DNA of 64,000 nt from Bimuria novae-zelandiae CBS 107.79 (Eukaryota; Ascomycota; Dothideomycetes; Pleosporales; Didymosphaeriaceae). The stretch lies in NCBI GenBank assembly GCA_010015655.1, contig ML976657.1, positions 2,264,968 to 2,328,967 on the forward strand, read 5' to 3'. Below, in pieces: positions 1 through 10,901 of the stretch. Made by a program: the position numbers and the translations under genes. The notes beneath the pieces were generated by a model that made no database searches, had not been told where the DNA came from, and was given only the letters and a program-made list of their open reading frames with translations. The first letter of the stretch is position 1. Each line of letters starts with the position of its first letter.

Positions 1-868
1 GATCAATGGTGCAGGCGACAGCTCATCCACCATGTCGTGTCTCAACACCAAACTTGGCCCAATCTCACCGCGAACAAGTCTAACCGCTGAATGGTCGCTA
101 GTAGAAGCCTTGCCATGGTACCATTTTATGGAGTCTGTTCTACCAGAGGGAGCTTGGACACGCAGACCTCAACTATTTGCATTCACTACGGAGACTGGAC
201 CTCCCCAATCCAACCCTTCCGCTTCCCCTCAACAGACACTGTCTATACCCCGACCCCTGCTTCTCCAAGCTAGGTCTCCTTGTCCGACTCTCGTCCAGCT
301 CCCGCATCCGCGCATTTTCATCCTCATCCTTGGTTTTGCTGTAAGGTGCACATGTAGCTGCGCCCAAGACCCGGTAGCTCTGGGGTAGCAGCGAGTCAAA
401 AATCTCCGCTGGCAATGTCGGCCAGAAGTTTGAACTACCAATGGGCATGTTCCCAATGGATGAATGATGCCTCAGCAAGTCTGCAATAAAAAAAGCAATC
501 AAATTCCCTTGAGCAATGCGATGATTCAGGAAATCAATACCAATGGCATTTACAGTTCTTTCGGACCCGAGCTTGCCTCAAGACGAACGTGCAAATCCCA
601 CAAGCACTGATTTAACGTACTAATTCATCGCGATACAAAGCTGCAAATTTTGTCTGTAACCAAATTTACACGAATTGAACAACACCATCCACTACTCCAA
701 CCAATAACGCCTTAACTCGCGTTCCTTCCTAACTCTAATCGGCTGGACTCGCAAACAGGACGATGTCCTCACCGCCACTCGGGAAGCCTCAATTAACAAC
801 GCCGACAACAAGCGCTCATCTCCAACGTCCTCAATCCACCCCTCACCCACCGTCTAACTTCCTCTCCT
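1..868. other. no confident gene; possible minus-strand exon
   Basis: No recognisable gene. On the minus strand an open frame from about 502 to 173 (109 codons) is preceded by a T-rich stretch and a good 3' splice site (ttttattgcag near 505), so it could be the last exon of a gene lying mostly outside a recognisable frame. The peptide matches no family I know. The sequence immediately 3' of the toxin-like gene (about 700-868) shows nothing else. Confidence 0.3.
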
Positions 869-2283
869 CTAACCAGACTTCGTCCCTCCCTTCCCCCCCT
901 TCTTCCCCGGCCCCTTAGGATGAGCCCCCGACTTCGGTGCCTTCCCCATCTGAATCTGATTCCAGTACTCCCTCGCAAACTGTCCCGGCGTCTTACTCGG
1001 CCCACAAAGGTTACACTTGTTATTCTTCTTATCCATCGCAGTGCAGCACTTGTTCGCCTTCTTGTCCTTTGCGCTGCACGTCTCGTCGCACTTGTTGGCC
1101 TTCTTGTCTGCGGCGCTGCAAGTGGTAGTGGATTTGCACTTTCCGGCTTTCTTCATGGCTGCGGTGCACTTGGGCTTGGTAGTGCCGGTGGGTTTCTTGG
1201 TGGTGGCGGGTTTCTTCTCCGTGGAAGTCTTGGACTTGGACTTACGGCCGGCGGAGGGCTTCTTCCTGGTGGAGGGGCGGGAGGTGCGGACGCGGGCTCT
1301 GGCAACGAGTTTGGTTTCGTGTTCGACGGTGTCGAGGTCGGTGTCGTCTTCAACAACTTCGGGGTTGTTCTGAGCAGCTTCGATTTCACGCTCGTAGATG
1401 CTGCTCTCCCTAGCGAAGATATCCACATCACGAGTAGCAGGCCGGCAGTGTGTAAAGAACCACCACGGATCCTCCTTCCAAGCCGGGTGGTTATTAGGGA
1501 ACCCCGCCAAGCTATACTGCGCCCCACCATGAGCCTTGTTCTCATATTTTGCGCGGTTAAACTTCTTGTTCGCCACCGGGGTGCCTTTCACTACGCCGTA
1601 CTTCGGCGTCTTAGAGAATGACGCCCAGCCCATGATCTGGTCGAAGGGAATGATCTTGAGAGCGGCGAACTCCTTCTCTTCTGGGTAGATGTTGTATTTC
1701 TTCAAGGTGTCTTGGACGTCGATGAGGTTGGCGTACGTGGCGATCTTGTACGTGTAGCCGCTGCCTCCGAGGAACTTGACGACCCACCCCTCAGCGACAG
1801 ACTGCGAGGAGGTGGTAGAGACGTAGCCGTCGTTGTCCATGCTGAACCCATTTGCAGCTCCTTTCACTTTTTGATGTCAGTATCAACTAGGCAAAAGAGT
1901 GTCGACGTTGTGACAGGAGCCTCTCTTCATCTTGTCCGACCCTCTTATAGAGGTAGAACAGCCACAGATTCGCCGTAGACCTACTCCGCACACAACGTAC
2001 CGTGTCTGTACAAACTTATATCCTCGAATTTCGACTTAGAAGTCCATCCCTTGGGCAAGAATCCACCCGCTGCATCGATTTCAGCAGGGCTGCGCTTATC
2101 GGCACGGAAGACATAAGTGACGGTGAAGCGTTCCTCAAGAGAACGCGTGTCGAGCGCGTCATCCATGGTGAAGTTTCCGGGGACCCCAAGGGCATCGACA
2201 TCCCCTTCCAGGGGTGCAGCCGGAGCAGCATTGCAAAGGGCTCCCAATGCTCCGAGGAGCAGGAAGGGAGTTTGCCAGAACAT
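869..2283 (-). CDS. secreted ADP-ribosyltransferase, heat-labile enterotoxin A-like, with Cys/Lys-rich tail
   Basis: Two exons, 2283..2001 and 1866..869, joined across a 134-bp GTACGT-AG intron, give about 426 residues. Residues 1-19 form a signal peptide (hydrophobic core LLLGALGAL). The family's catalytic marks are all present: Arg60 in TYVFRAD, the Ser-Thr-Thr-Ser motif at 111-114 after GYV, and the E-x-E pair Glu158/Glu160 followed by the conserved PFDQIMGW. A WKEDPWWFF segment closes the catalytic domain. Known relatives transfer ADP-ribose from NAD to host proteins; fungal members occur in insect and plant associates, but the target here is unknown. The last ~130 residues are unusual: a Lys/Thr/Pro-rich linker, then three or four short units of the form C-x-A-x-D-K-K-x-N-K-C, then a Gly/Lys-rich end. 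No B subunit gene is visible nearby. Start chosen because it gives the signal peptide. Family call is firm, activity is inferred. Confidence 0.85.
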
Positions 2284-3420
2284 CGTGTCTGACGTCTATA
2301 CAATTCCGAGACAGACGTCTAAATACAGTACGTCACGCGGAATCTGTCTTTGTGCTGGAGAGAATCCGGGCCGGAAAAGTGCTGTGATTTTCGGAATTCG
2401 AAGCAAAACGAGTGACTGAGCGATGACCGAGTGGTGGTAATGAGTGGACTAGCAGTTGACCAAACGAGTGTTAGAAACGAACGAAGAAGGAAATATAGGA
2501 AAAACAAGGAGAGAAACAAAGCACTGAGTTACTGATGATACTGTACCACCGAGAAGCACTTGGTTCTTATAATCGTCTCCTTCGAGCTTCCATCCTGTCT
2601 TAATTCCCGATATCCCTCGTTGTGGAAGCGTTCACGCAGTTCGGACAATACCAACGCGTACACCACGAGATCCTACCTGTGAACTTGAAGTAGGAAGTCC
2701 GAAATTTGGCCAAAGCTGCGGTATGAGGTTGTTGCCATGTGGCTGTGACATGCCACTCTCAGGCGCTAGACGGAGCACGGGTGAGTCGATCCGATGTGCA
2801 TCACGAGGGAGGACTCATGGCCTTGAAAAATTCAGTATAAGGGAGCCCTATATGGTCATTGCGTTCATCCGTGCAAGCGCCGCTGCCAACCCCTAGGTTC
2901 TCTATTTCGATTGCACTGAGGGTGCTGGGCTGGCCCGGAAGCATGAAAGCGATCAGATTGGAGACCTTCATCGTTGATATGATTTTGCTATACTTCTTTC
3001 TCGTCCATGTTTTCAAGAAAGATATCCGCAATGGCTACAACTCCTTCAAGTTTGGCCTCACATGATGGCGATGCAGTCCTGGAAGTGGCCAGTGCTATCC
3101 CCATTCGGGTAGAAAAGGATGCTCATTATCAGTCCGATACCCATCCGTGGTAGCCGGAGAATCAATTCCATTGATTCGGATATGAGTAGTATTCAAGCCA
3201 CATCCTGTAAACCAGGAAACGCCATCGGGCTCCGAGTCATTTAGCAGCAGGCGCGGGTACACTGTGGTAGAGACCTTGACAAATGTTCTATCGCTTTTGG
3301 GCTTTTCAGTTCCAGAAGCAATCGACCGCCATTCAGCTTTCTGAATTCACCATGCGCTCGGTACTCATCTTGTGTTTTTGATTAGTACCCTCAGTTATAC
3401 TGTGGCTTTGAGTAGGTAGC
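2284..3420. other. gene-poor interval upstream of the toxin-like gene
   Basis: Only short overlapping frames on both strands; none has a recognisable domain or splice pattern. The first few hundred bases should hold the promoter of the ADP-ribosyltransferase gene, but I see no clear element. Confidence 0.4.
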
Positions 3421-3430
3421 CCTTGCGGTC

Positions 3431-3478
3431 GGAGGTGTCGCGTTTTGGTGGGGTGATCAGAAACACTGGGTGATCAGG
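3431..3478 (-). repeat. orphan terminus of a Fot1/pogo-like element
   Basis: Read on the minus strand, this stretch has two copies of a ctgatcaccc unit at 17-bp spacing followed by caccccaccaaaacgcgaca. The same arrangement (a ~10-bp unit twice at 17 bp, then caccccaccaaaacacgaca) forms the end of the element at 63667. No transposase adjoins it, so it looks like a solo or truncated end of a third, related element lying just outside the 3594-5383 copy. Confidence 0.55.
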
Positions 3479-3593
3479 AATCCTTGTACGCTAGCTTATT
3501 AGCATTAGCGGACGCCACGATCGGAAGCTCGGCAGTTTATGCACTAAGACCAGAACAGTGCATCGGAGCAGTTAGCCACAGTGAATGTCATTA

Positions 3594-3686
3594 AGCTAGC
3601 GCATATAGTTCCTGCGCACATAGGGTTCCTGCGCACCGCGCTAGAACACCCCACCTGCACAAAACACGCGATTTCTTAGCAACGCT
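3594..3686 (+). repeat. left terminal inverted repeat
   Basis: Begins AGCTAGCGCATATAGTTCCT immediately after a TA. It matches the reverse complement of 5289-5383, exactly for the first ~49 bp and with a few mismatches and a small indel after that. Confidence 0.9.
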
Positions 3687-3883
3687 GCTTACAATTGCCA
3701 TTAACTACACATAGATTCAAGCGCTGCAGCTGCTGTGGCTATAGCAGCTGTTTCTAAGGTGCTTAGTATAGTAGATCTTTGTTACTTAGCTGCTAAAGCT
3801 TTAGCTGCGCGCATAGCCTCCCTAATACTCTCTACCTCTATAAAGCGTTAATTTGGGTCTACTCGAACGCGCTTACGCTGACG

Positions 3884-5117
3884 CTAAGAGGTAGATATCT
3901 CTAGCTGCTGCTCAAGTCGTCTTTTCTCTGCTTCTAGGCCTGCAGCTCTAGCATTTGCAGCTGCTAGAGCCTTACCTGCTTTCTGTAGGAGTAGCCGGGT
4001 GGTACGACCTAGATTCTCGACGCTCTGGACGCTGCGCTGCGCTATATAGAGATCGTGAGGGCCCTGGGGAGTAGAGAGGAAGCTCTGGATCTGCTGCTGA
4101 GGCTGCTGCTCACGTGTAGGCGTAGTAGGCCTCTGAGAGACCTGCGACGAGCTGAGCACGTGATTGATGTTGAATAGGCAGATACTAGATGCCTGCCAGC
4201 CAGCTCGAATTACACGCTCTATAAAGTCTTCCTCCCTAGCTTAATAATAGCAGGTAATAAAGCGCTCCTTCTTAACAGGTGTAGCGTCGTCGAGTGATGC
4301 GAGCTCCTGGATCTAACGTCTGTAGCTAGACTTAATCACAGAGAAAGGAGCGAGATCAAGAGGCTATAGGACGTGTGAGGTGTGCGCAGGTAGATAGAGG
4401 AGCTGTATACGATGTAGCTTGCAGAGCCATAGGAAGTCTATATTAATATGGCTGCCGTGACCGTCGAGTATCAGGAGCCTGTGCTGGCCATCAGATACAG
4501 CCGTCTCAGGTATAAATATACGCTGTAGCCACTCAACACCTATCGCTTTTGACGTCCATCCGTTCTCTGAGGTTGTATAGATCCAGTCAGGTACGTAAGA
4601 CGAGGAGAACCATGTTATCTATAGGCTCTAGCCCTTAAAGATAACTGCGCAGCGTAGTTTCCGCCCTATCACCAACACACACTCAATTATAGAGACCCAC
4701 TCGCGATTCTCTGGAGACCGAATATAAGCCTTCTTTTTATAACTGCTAGAGAGTACTCTAGTGTTGGTACATACCCCTAGAGCAACGCCAGTCTCATCCA
4801 TATTGTATGTATTCTCCGCCTGTATGTTAAGCCGCCGTCGAGTCTGCTCATAGAGCTCTAGGAACGCACGTATCTGCTCTGGTGTCGCTGCATCAGCTCT
4901 CTGAGCCTCTAGCTTTCTGCCGACTACAGAGGCAACGCGTGGCTGGCGCCGGAGGAAGTGTAAAAGCCAAAGCTTGCCAACAGGCTGGTTGTCGCCATTC
5001 ATACGCAGAATCCGATTCGCTATTTCTCGAGCGCGAGCGTGCGAGGGAGGGCAGGCGCGTGCGTCTTCTTCGAGGATCTATTCTACTAGAAAATCCTCCT
5101 ATAGAGGAGTCAGCCAC
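3884..5117 (-). pseudogene. Fot1-like DDE transposase, broken by stop codons
   Basis: The reading frame starting upstream of 5078 and running to 3884 encodes, in order, a helix-turn-helix DNA-binding segment (HARAREIANRILR, then GKLWLLHFLRRQP), and a DDE catalytic core: first Asp in YNMDETG, second in LLILDGHGSH, third in PLDLAPF. The C-terminal part is Gln-rich and then coiled-coil-like. At least six in-frame stops interrupt it: TAG at 5078-5080 where the family has Trp, TAG twice just after IFKG (about 4616-4627), TAG in HVL-PLD where relatives have Gln, TAG after SSYRR, and TAA after CYY. All are explained by C-to-T in CAR or G-to-A in TGG codons. The element is therefore non-autonomous now. 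Confidence 0.85.
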
Positions 5118-5288
5118 TATTAATGCTAATAGCTAAGCGCGCTGCTAGTTGCACCGTTAAGACAATTACGCAGCGTTAATTTAGGTAACCTATAGGCCTT
5201 TGCAATAGCGCGCTAACTAGAATAGACGCCTGTATTAAGATCGCTAATAGCTAATTGTATAGCTGCTTCACGGGCGTCTATGTTGATG

Positions 5289-5383
5289 AGCGTTGTGGAG
5301 AGAAATCGCGTGTTTTCTGTAGGTGGGGGGTTCTGGCGCGGTGCGCAGGAACCCTATGTGCGCAGGAACTATATGCGCTAGCT
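5289..5383 (-). repeat. right terminal inverted repeat
   Basis: Mirror copy of 3594-3686, ending ...GCTAGCT before a TA. The high identity of the outer part suggests a fairly recent insertion despite the damaged coding region. Confidence 0.9.
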
Positions 5384-5385
5384 TA

Positions 5386-6972
5386 TGTGGGGTCTGGTGA
5401 GAATCGACGCTGTTTGGGGAAGCGGACGACAGGGGGTATCCGGAAATGAAGCCGTTACATTTGCAGCTGGGGGCCATTTCAGAGTTGAGGGTTTGTTCGA
5501 TGAGCCGTTGCCGAACGCACAACCACGGACGCACTGTTGGGGGCCTCCAGCGACGGTTACGTGAGATTTGCAACTGCGTCATTCTCGAAGGCTCAACGAA
5601 GTTTCACGGCCGTCGGGCGCTGTTTAATCCGCAGATCGATCGCGTTGACTAAATATAGTACAATATTAAGTCGTATTAGGCCTCTATAGAACCTGTTGAC
5701 ACCAACATTGACCGCTTTGCCGTTGGTTGAAGTTCGTACCTACCAGAGGTACTGTGGAAGGTGTGCACTTTTCCTGCTATCCTGCGTCCCATAGCTCCTG
5801 CCAAAGCTACAACCTAAACACCACCACTTCGATAATTCATCAACTTCTAATGCACAGATGCCTACGTTAAAGACAGTAGCTAAGTGCTGCATTCCCGACA
5901 ATCAATAATACCCATCCGAGGTACACACTTCAACGAAGTATTTCCTTCACCTCTCAGCATTAAAATATCCGGTCCATGAGCTGTCAATGTCTGGGAGTTC
6001 GTAAGGGCTCGATCGTGAGTCAGGTCTAGCTTACACTATTAATTTTCTACTACTTCATCCTCACATACACATGCCCATCAGCGTAGTCCACACTCCATCT
6101 GCCTCCCACACATCTCCTCTCATCCTTTCGACCACTGTGCGTAAGACTGAGCAGACCTCCGCGTTATACAATTTACTTGTTGGACCTGGATTGTCACTGC
6201 CGAAAGATAAGCGCACAATTTATTGAGATTCTATTCGGAGGTTCGTCCAACCTCCTTCGAGAGCAATGTAGATCTGGAAGTGTTGCAGAGTGTGACGCTA
6301 CATGACTTAGAAGAGGCATATAACTAGGACAAAGTGCGTGAGCTCCAGAAGAAAGAGTCCAATCGAGTAGCAGAGCGCTCCTCGCTGCTGTTCATCGACA
6401 TATTTCCAACCACAACAAAGAGAAGTAACACCGCACCCACCAAGTCTACACGAAGCACACCACGCCTTGGCAGCCTCACACCAGCTTCATTGCCATCCAG
6501 TGCAGCCAACCGACGAGGCATATATCAAACAATAACATTATATATGCCTAAAAAAACCGACCTTCCGCACCAGATTCACCCCTGGAATACAGCTCGCGCC
6601 CCAGTTCAGCCCAAAAGACGCCGTTCTTGGATCTCAATCCCATTCAAATGAACCGTCGAGAGCCGAGCTAAGCCAGCCGTCAAGGAAAGAAGGCGCTAGA
6701 GATACGCATCATTGATACCAAGAATGACATAGACGTGCGCATTTGTTTTGCCCATTCCCCTTTCCCTGTCTCCCGATCAGACTGAAAAAGCTATGATGGA
6801 GGCTGAACACATTTGGTTTGGTTTTGTCGCCCCGCCGACTGAACGACTGCGCATGTGCATCATATTTGAATAGAGACTTCTTCATGTAGTATAACAACGG
6901 GACCCGGATCATCATGCTGCCCAAAGGTTCTGTTATTCTTTGGTGGGAAGTTAGCATTCGCGGAGAGTGAGC
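5386..6972. other. gene-poor interval right of the transposon
   Basis: No frame here shows a domain, conserved splice pattern or signal peptide. Short open frames on both strands around 5446-5652, 6324-6651 and 6709-6957 look random. The right end is the 3' flank of the VPS74 gene. Confidence 0.45.
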
Positions 6973-8196
6973 TTAGAGGAGCGAATCAAGCCTCGTGAAG
7001 ACGCTCAAGCATGCCGCGACCACCTGTGATTGCATGTTAGCGCCGAGTAGATTGTGTCTATCGATGTGTGCAAGCTCACCTCCATCTGCAGCTCCTTGTC
7101 CTTGGCGTTGTTAACCTCGTCGTTGATGACCTGGCCCAGATTTGCGCCGACGCCGCCCGAGCCGCCCGCCCGCCTCGCGAACGGCCACTGTGAGTACTCC
7201 GCGAGCAGCTCGTCGACCTGAGCAAATGCGCGCTCCCGCGCCTCATGCCCAAGCGTCGTCAGGGCGTTCTCGAGCACATTCGCAGCGTAAGCGGCGCAGA
7301 CCATGACGATTGTCCGTAGGTATCTGAACTCGAGCTCCTCGGGGAGGAATTGGCTCGCGGGTAGAACGACGGTGCGGTTGGTGAGGACGTTCCGGACTCG
7401 TCGCCTGATCTCCTCCTTTGCGCCTCCGTCCGCAACCGGGTGTGTGGCCATGTCGAAGAGGAGGAAGTTCTTCTTCTCGGTGCGCAGGATGCCCTTGTCG
7501 ACGAGGCCCTTGCATAAGCGTTCGCGCACCTGTTTGAGCTGGTAGCCGATCTTCATGAGGTTCCACGTCTCTCCTATGTGGCCTGTCAGCTTCTACGTGC
7601 GCAAGGCGAGTCGAAGGGAGCATGGTCACTCACCACTCATGAGGTCGATCCACGAGTTTACGCTCATCTTTTCGCTCGTCTTCATCATCTTGAGCGCTTC
7701 GTCCAGCAGCACCTCGCCCGTGAGCGTGTCGTCGATGACCTCAATGACCCGATCAGCGAGCGGAAACCTCCGTCGCGACGAGTCTTTTTGCATGCTTATG
7801 CGGCCACGGAAGGCCAGCTCTATTACTATGCATCCTCGTAGGGCATATGAGATGTTGTCGTTCCAGAACGATAGGTAGCCCTAGTCCGCAATAATCAGCC
7901 CGTGGTCCGTCGCAGCGTCTGCCTGCGCGCACCTGCTTGTCCTTCAATCCCATGAGGATCACCTCCTCCATCAACGTCAGCTTGGGCTGCTTGTTCCGCT
8001 CGGCGCTTTCGCTCATGTCTCGCGGGTCGAAGGCGATCTTGTGGCCATTCTCTGAGTTCTCGTATGAGGTCTCCGGCGTGCGGTCGTCGGTGCGCTTGGG
8101 CACGGGGCTGGACACGCGGTTGGCTTCGTCGTCGCCGTTGTTGGTGCCCGCACCGGCTCCTCTTCGGCGGGTCAGACCAGACGTCGTGGTAGCCAT
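6973..8196 (-). CDS. VPS74: Golgi phosphoprotein 3 / Vps74
   Basis: Four exons: 8196..7933, 7880..7634, 7573..7080 and 7023..6973, with introns of 52, 60 and 56 bp, all GT-AG; total 351 residues, close to the 345 of yeast Vps74. Residues 1-70 are a disordered Arg/Gly and Asp-rich N-terminus. The GPP34 domain starts at about residue 75 ([21 protein letters not shown]) and includes the Trp of SFWND, the [16 protein letters not shown] strand, the beta-hairpin region ([16 protein letters not shown]) and the C-terminal helical bundle ([17 protein letters not shown]). The protein binds PI4P on Golgi membranes and holds glycosyltransferases there via COPI. The last exon gives the short tail [16 protein letters not shown] typical of the family. 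Single-copy housekeeping gene; call is firm. Confidence 0.95.
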
Positions 8197-8686
8197 TAGG
8201 AGGTTCGCGTGGAGCGGGCGGGGTGGACGGAGAGCCTTTGTTAGAGTATTGGGGGTGAGGCTCCTCGGGGGCGCAGGGATGTCGTCGCTAGAGCTGCATA
8301 TGCGTCTTGGAGAGCTAAGGGCCGAGCGCGACGCGGCGAGCGCAATGAAAGCGAGCGGACTGGATTGCTAGCAAGAGAAGATGCACATGTGTGCAAACGT
8401 GGCTGTGTCACGGAGCAGAGTGAGTATGTGGGCTGTGGGATTCAACACGACACCGCCAAGCCCGCCCAAATATTTGGGAACGCGAAAGCAAGTGCGCGCC
8501 ATCATTTTGCGGTTCCAAAGGTGAGAAAAGCGCAGCATCCATTTTCTATCACGAAATACACAAGATGCTGATCCAGGCGACTGTTATACATGCGGAGGAA
8601 TCCATATAGCACCACCAGGGCGGCCTCCGCCCACCCGTTCCCTAGCTATGTCTCCGATATCTAGCAACCCGCTCTCCAACTTTCGT

Positions 8687-9364
8687 CTAGTGCGCTGCAC
8701 ATCAGTTAGCCTCTGTTCATGACTCCAGTCGAGGTATGGATGAGGGTTTCGCACCATCGGGCTGGGCCAGGATGTAGTCCACTGCTTGCTTGACTGTGAT
8801 ATCATTAGTACCGGTTAATTAAACAGCTTCGTCCGACATACCGCTGTGGATGGCATCCGCCTCCTTGTCGGGGATCTCAATGCTGAACTCCTGCGACATT
8901 GTCAGTCCAGCCCCTGATGTATATATGCTTTGCTTCTCCACAAACCTCCTCAATGGCCATAACAACCTCCACGGTGTCGAGGCTGTCCAGCCCAAGGTCG
9001 TTGTGGAAGTGCGACTCGCCGTTCAACTAGCACTTGTAAGCGATTGCGCGGCATTCCGTCAGCCTTCGAGATGTACCTTCGAGACATCGGTGACCTATTC
9101 CGAGTTAGCCAAAGCTCCAACCTGCCATCGCATCGCCATTACCTTGTCAAAGTTCTTCAATAGATCCATTATCCGGCCCTCGACTTGCTCCTTGGAAAGC
9201 CCGGCGGAAGCGGAGTAGCATCGTACTGCCTGGAAGGCGGAGGGAGTGATTTGCTTTGCCTGGAACAGGGAGCTTCGCGCGACGGGGCGAGCAATTGGCG
9301 CCTGCCACCGGGGAGCAGCGCGGACGGCTTGCCTTGCGGACCTGAGGAGAGCTGTGCGGAACAT
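8687..9364 (-). CDS. ACP1: mitochondrial acyl carrier protein, complex I subunit
   Basis: Six exons: 9364..9143, 9094..9077, 9026..8946, 8890..8842, 8793..8755 and 8694..8687; 138 residues. Exon 1 encodes a mitochondrial presequence (Arg-rich, no acidic residues for ~50 positions). The 4'-phosphopantetheine site is Ser95 in DLGLDSLDTVEVV; the acidic recognition helix continues EEFSIEIPDKEADAI. Exon 2 is only 18 nt and exon 6 only 8 nt; both are needed to keep the frame, and the tiny last exon restores the canonical C-terminus QPDAH. The protein carries acyl chains for mitochondrial fatty acid and lipoate synthesis and is a structural part of complex I and of Fe-S assembly. It is divergent from the complex I 23-kDa subunit gene. 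Without the last intron the frame would end 11 residues later in a non-conserved tail. Confidence 0.93.
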
Positions 9365-9750
9365 TTTGGAGGGAGTTGGAGTTGTTTGCGTGGAGGATGT
9401 CGAGACTGAGGTGGATAGGATTGATGCTCAGTCCTTCGCTAGCTCTTTCCTTTGAGCTTCTATTATGTAAGCATGGAGCGTCACTTTCAGCAAGAGCAAC
9501 CCACCACGGCTGTTGCCTCAATATCGAGCAGTGGCCAAAATACGTTTAGGCAGTGAACGAGTCCAACAAATTAGCTCTCCTTTCGAATTCTTTAGCTGCG
9601 ATTTTGCCTCTTCTATCGCCTCGCCGGCGTTGACGTCGTGAATTTCGCAGCCAATCACAGCCGACCCGTTACAGCTCCGACTGCCATCGCAACCTCGCAC
9701 CTCGACAAACCTCGACAGACTTCCACCGCCGCGACCACCCCGCACACACA
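9365..9750. promoter_or_regulatory. shared intergenic region between two complex I genes
   Basis: 386 bp separate the start codons of the divergent acyl carrier protein and 23-kDa subunit genes, so both promoters must lie here or overlap. I see no clear TATA box; CT-rich stretches precede the plus-strand start. Whether it is one bidirectional promoter is inference from spacing and shared function. Confidence 0.6.
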
Positions 9751-10559
<809 letters not shown>

Positions 10560-10901
10560 CGGTAGAGAGTACGGGAGTTGCACATTTGTAAATAGTAGAG
10601 GACGAATGTAGCATCAGCAATTCTGATTTCCTTTGTGGCAGCTGTTCCGTTCGCTTTTTGATTCGCATGTAGCCAGAGTGGGCACCCTCTAACATGAGAC
10701 ATTAACGTATACAAAAGTTGATATTTGTATCCAGACCTCATATCCACGTACATGGCTGGACAAATTGCGAGATGGAGCCAGAGGGATTGCTTCATGTGAG
10801 ATCGCAAAGGTATCCATTCATTAGCCTACACCACAAATGCTACGCTAATCCAATATACACAAAATTTCGGAAAGACCTCTATGAGAAGCCGACTTAATCT
10901 C

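Larger units (their letters stand above)
3594..5383 (-). mobile_element. Tc1/mariner-superfamily (Fot1/pogo-type) DNA transposon, inactivated
   Basis: A 1790-bp element flanked by TA on both sides (3592-3593 and 5384-5385), as expected for TA target duplication. The ends are long inverted repeats (3594-3686 and 5289-5383) that are perfect over about the first 49 bp. Each end carries a direct repeat of gttcctgcgcac spaced about 15 bp, probably the transposase binding site. The interior holds one degenerate transposase on the minus strand. Size and architecture fit fungal Fot1-like elements (usually 1.8-1.9 kb). Confidence 0.9.

Noticed and set aside
2801..3065. Overlapping short frames on both strands
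   Set aside because: Random composition and no start or splice context.
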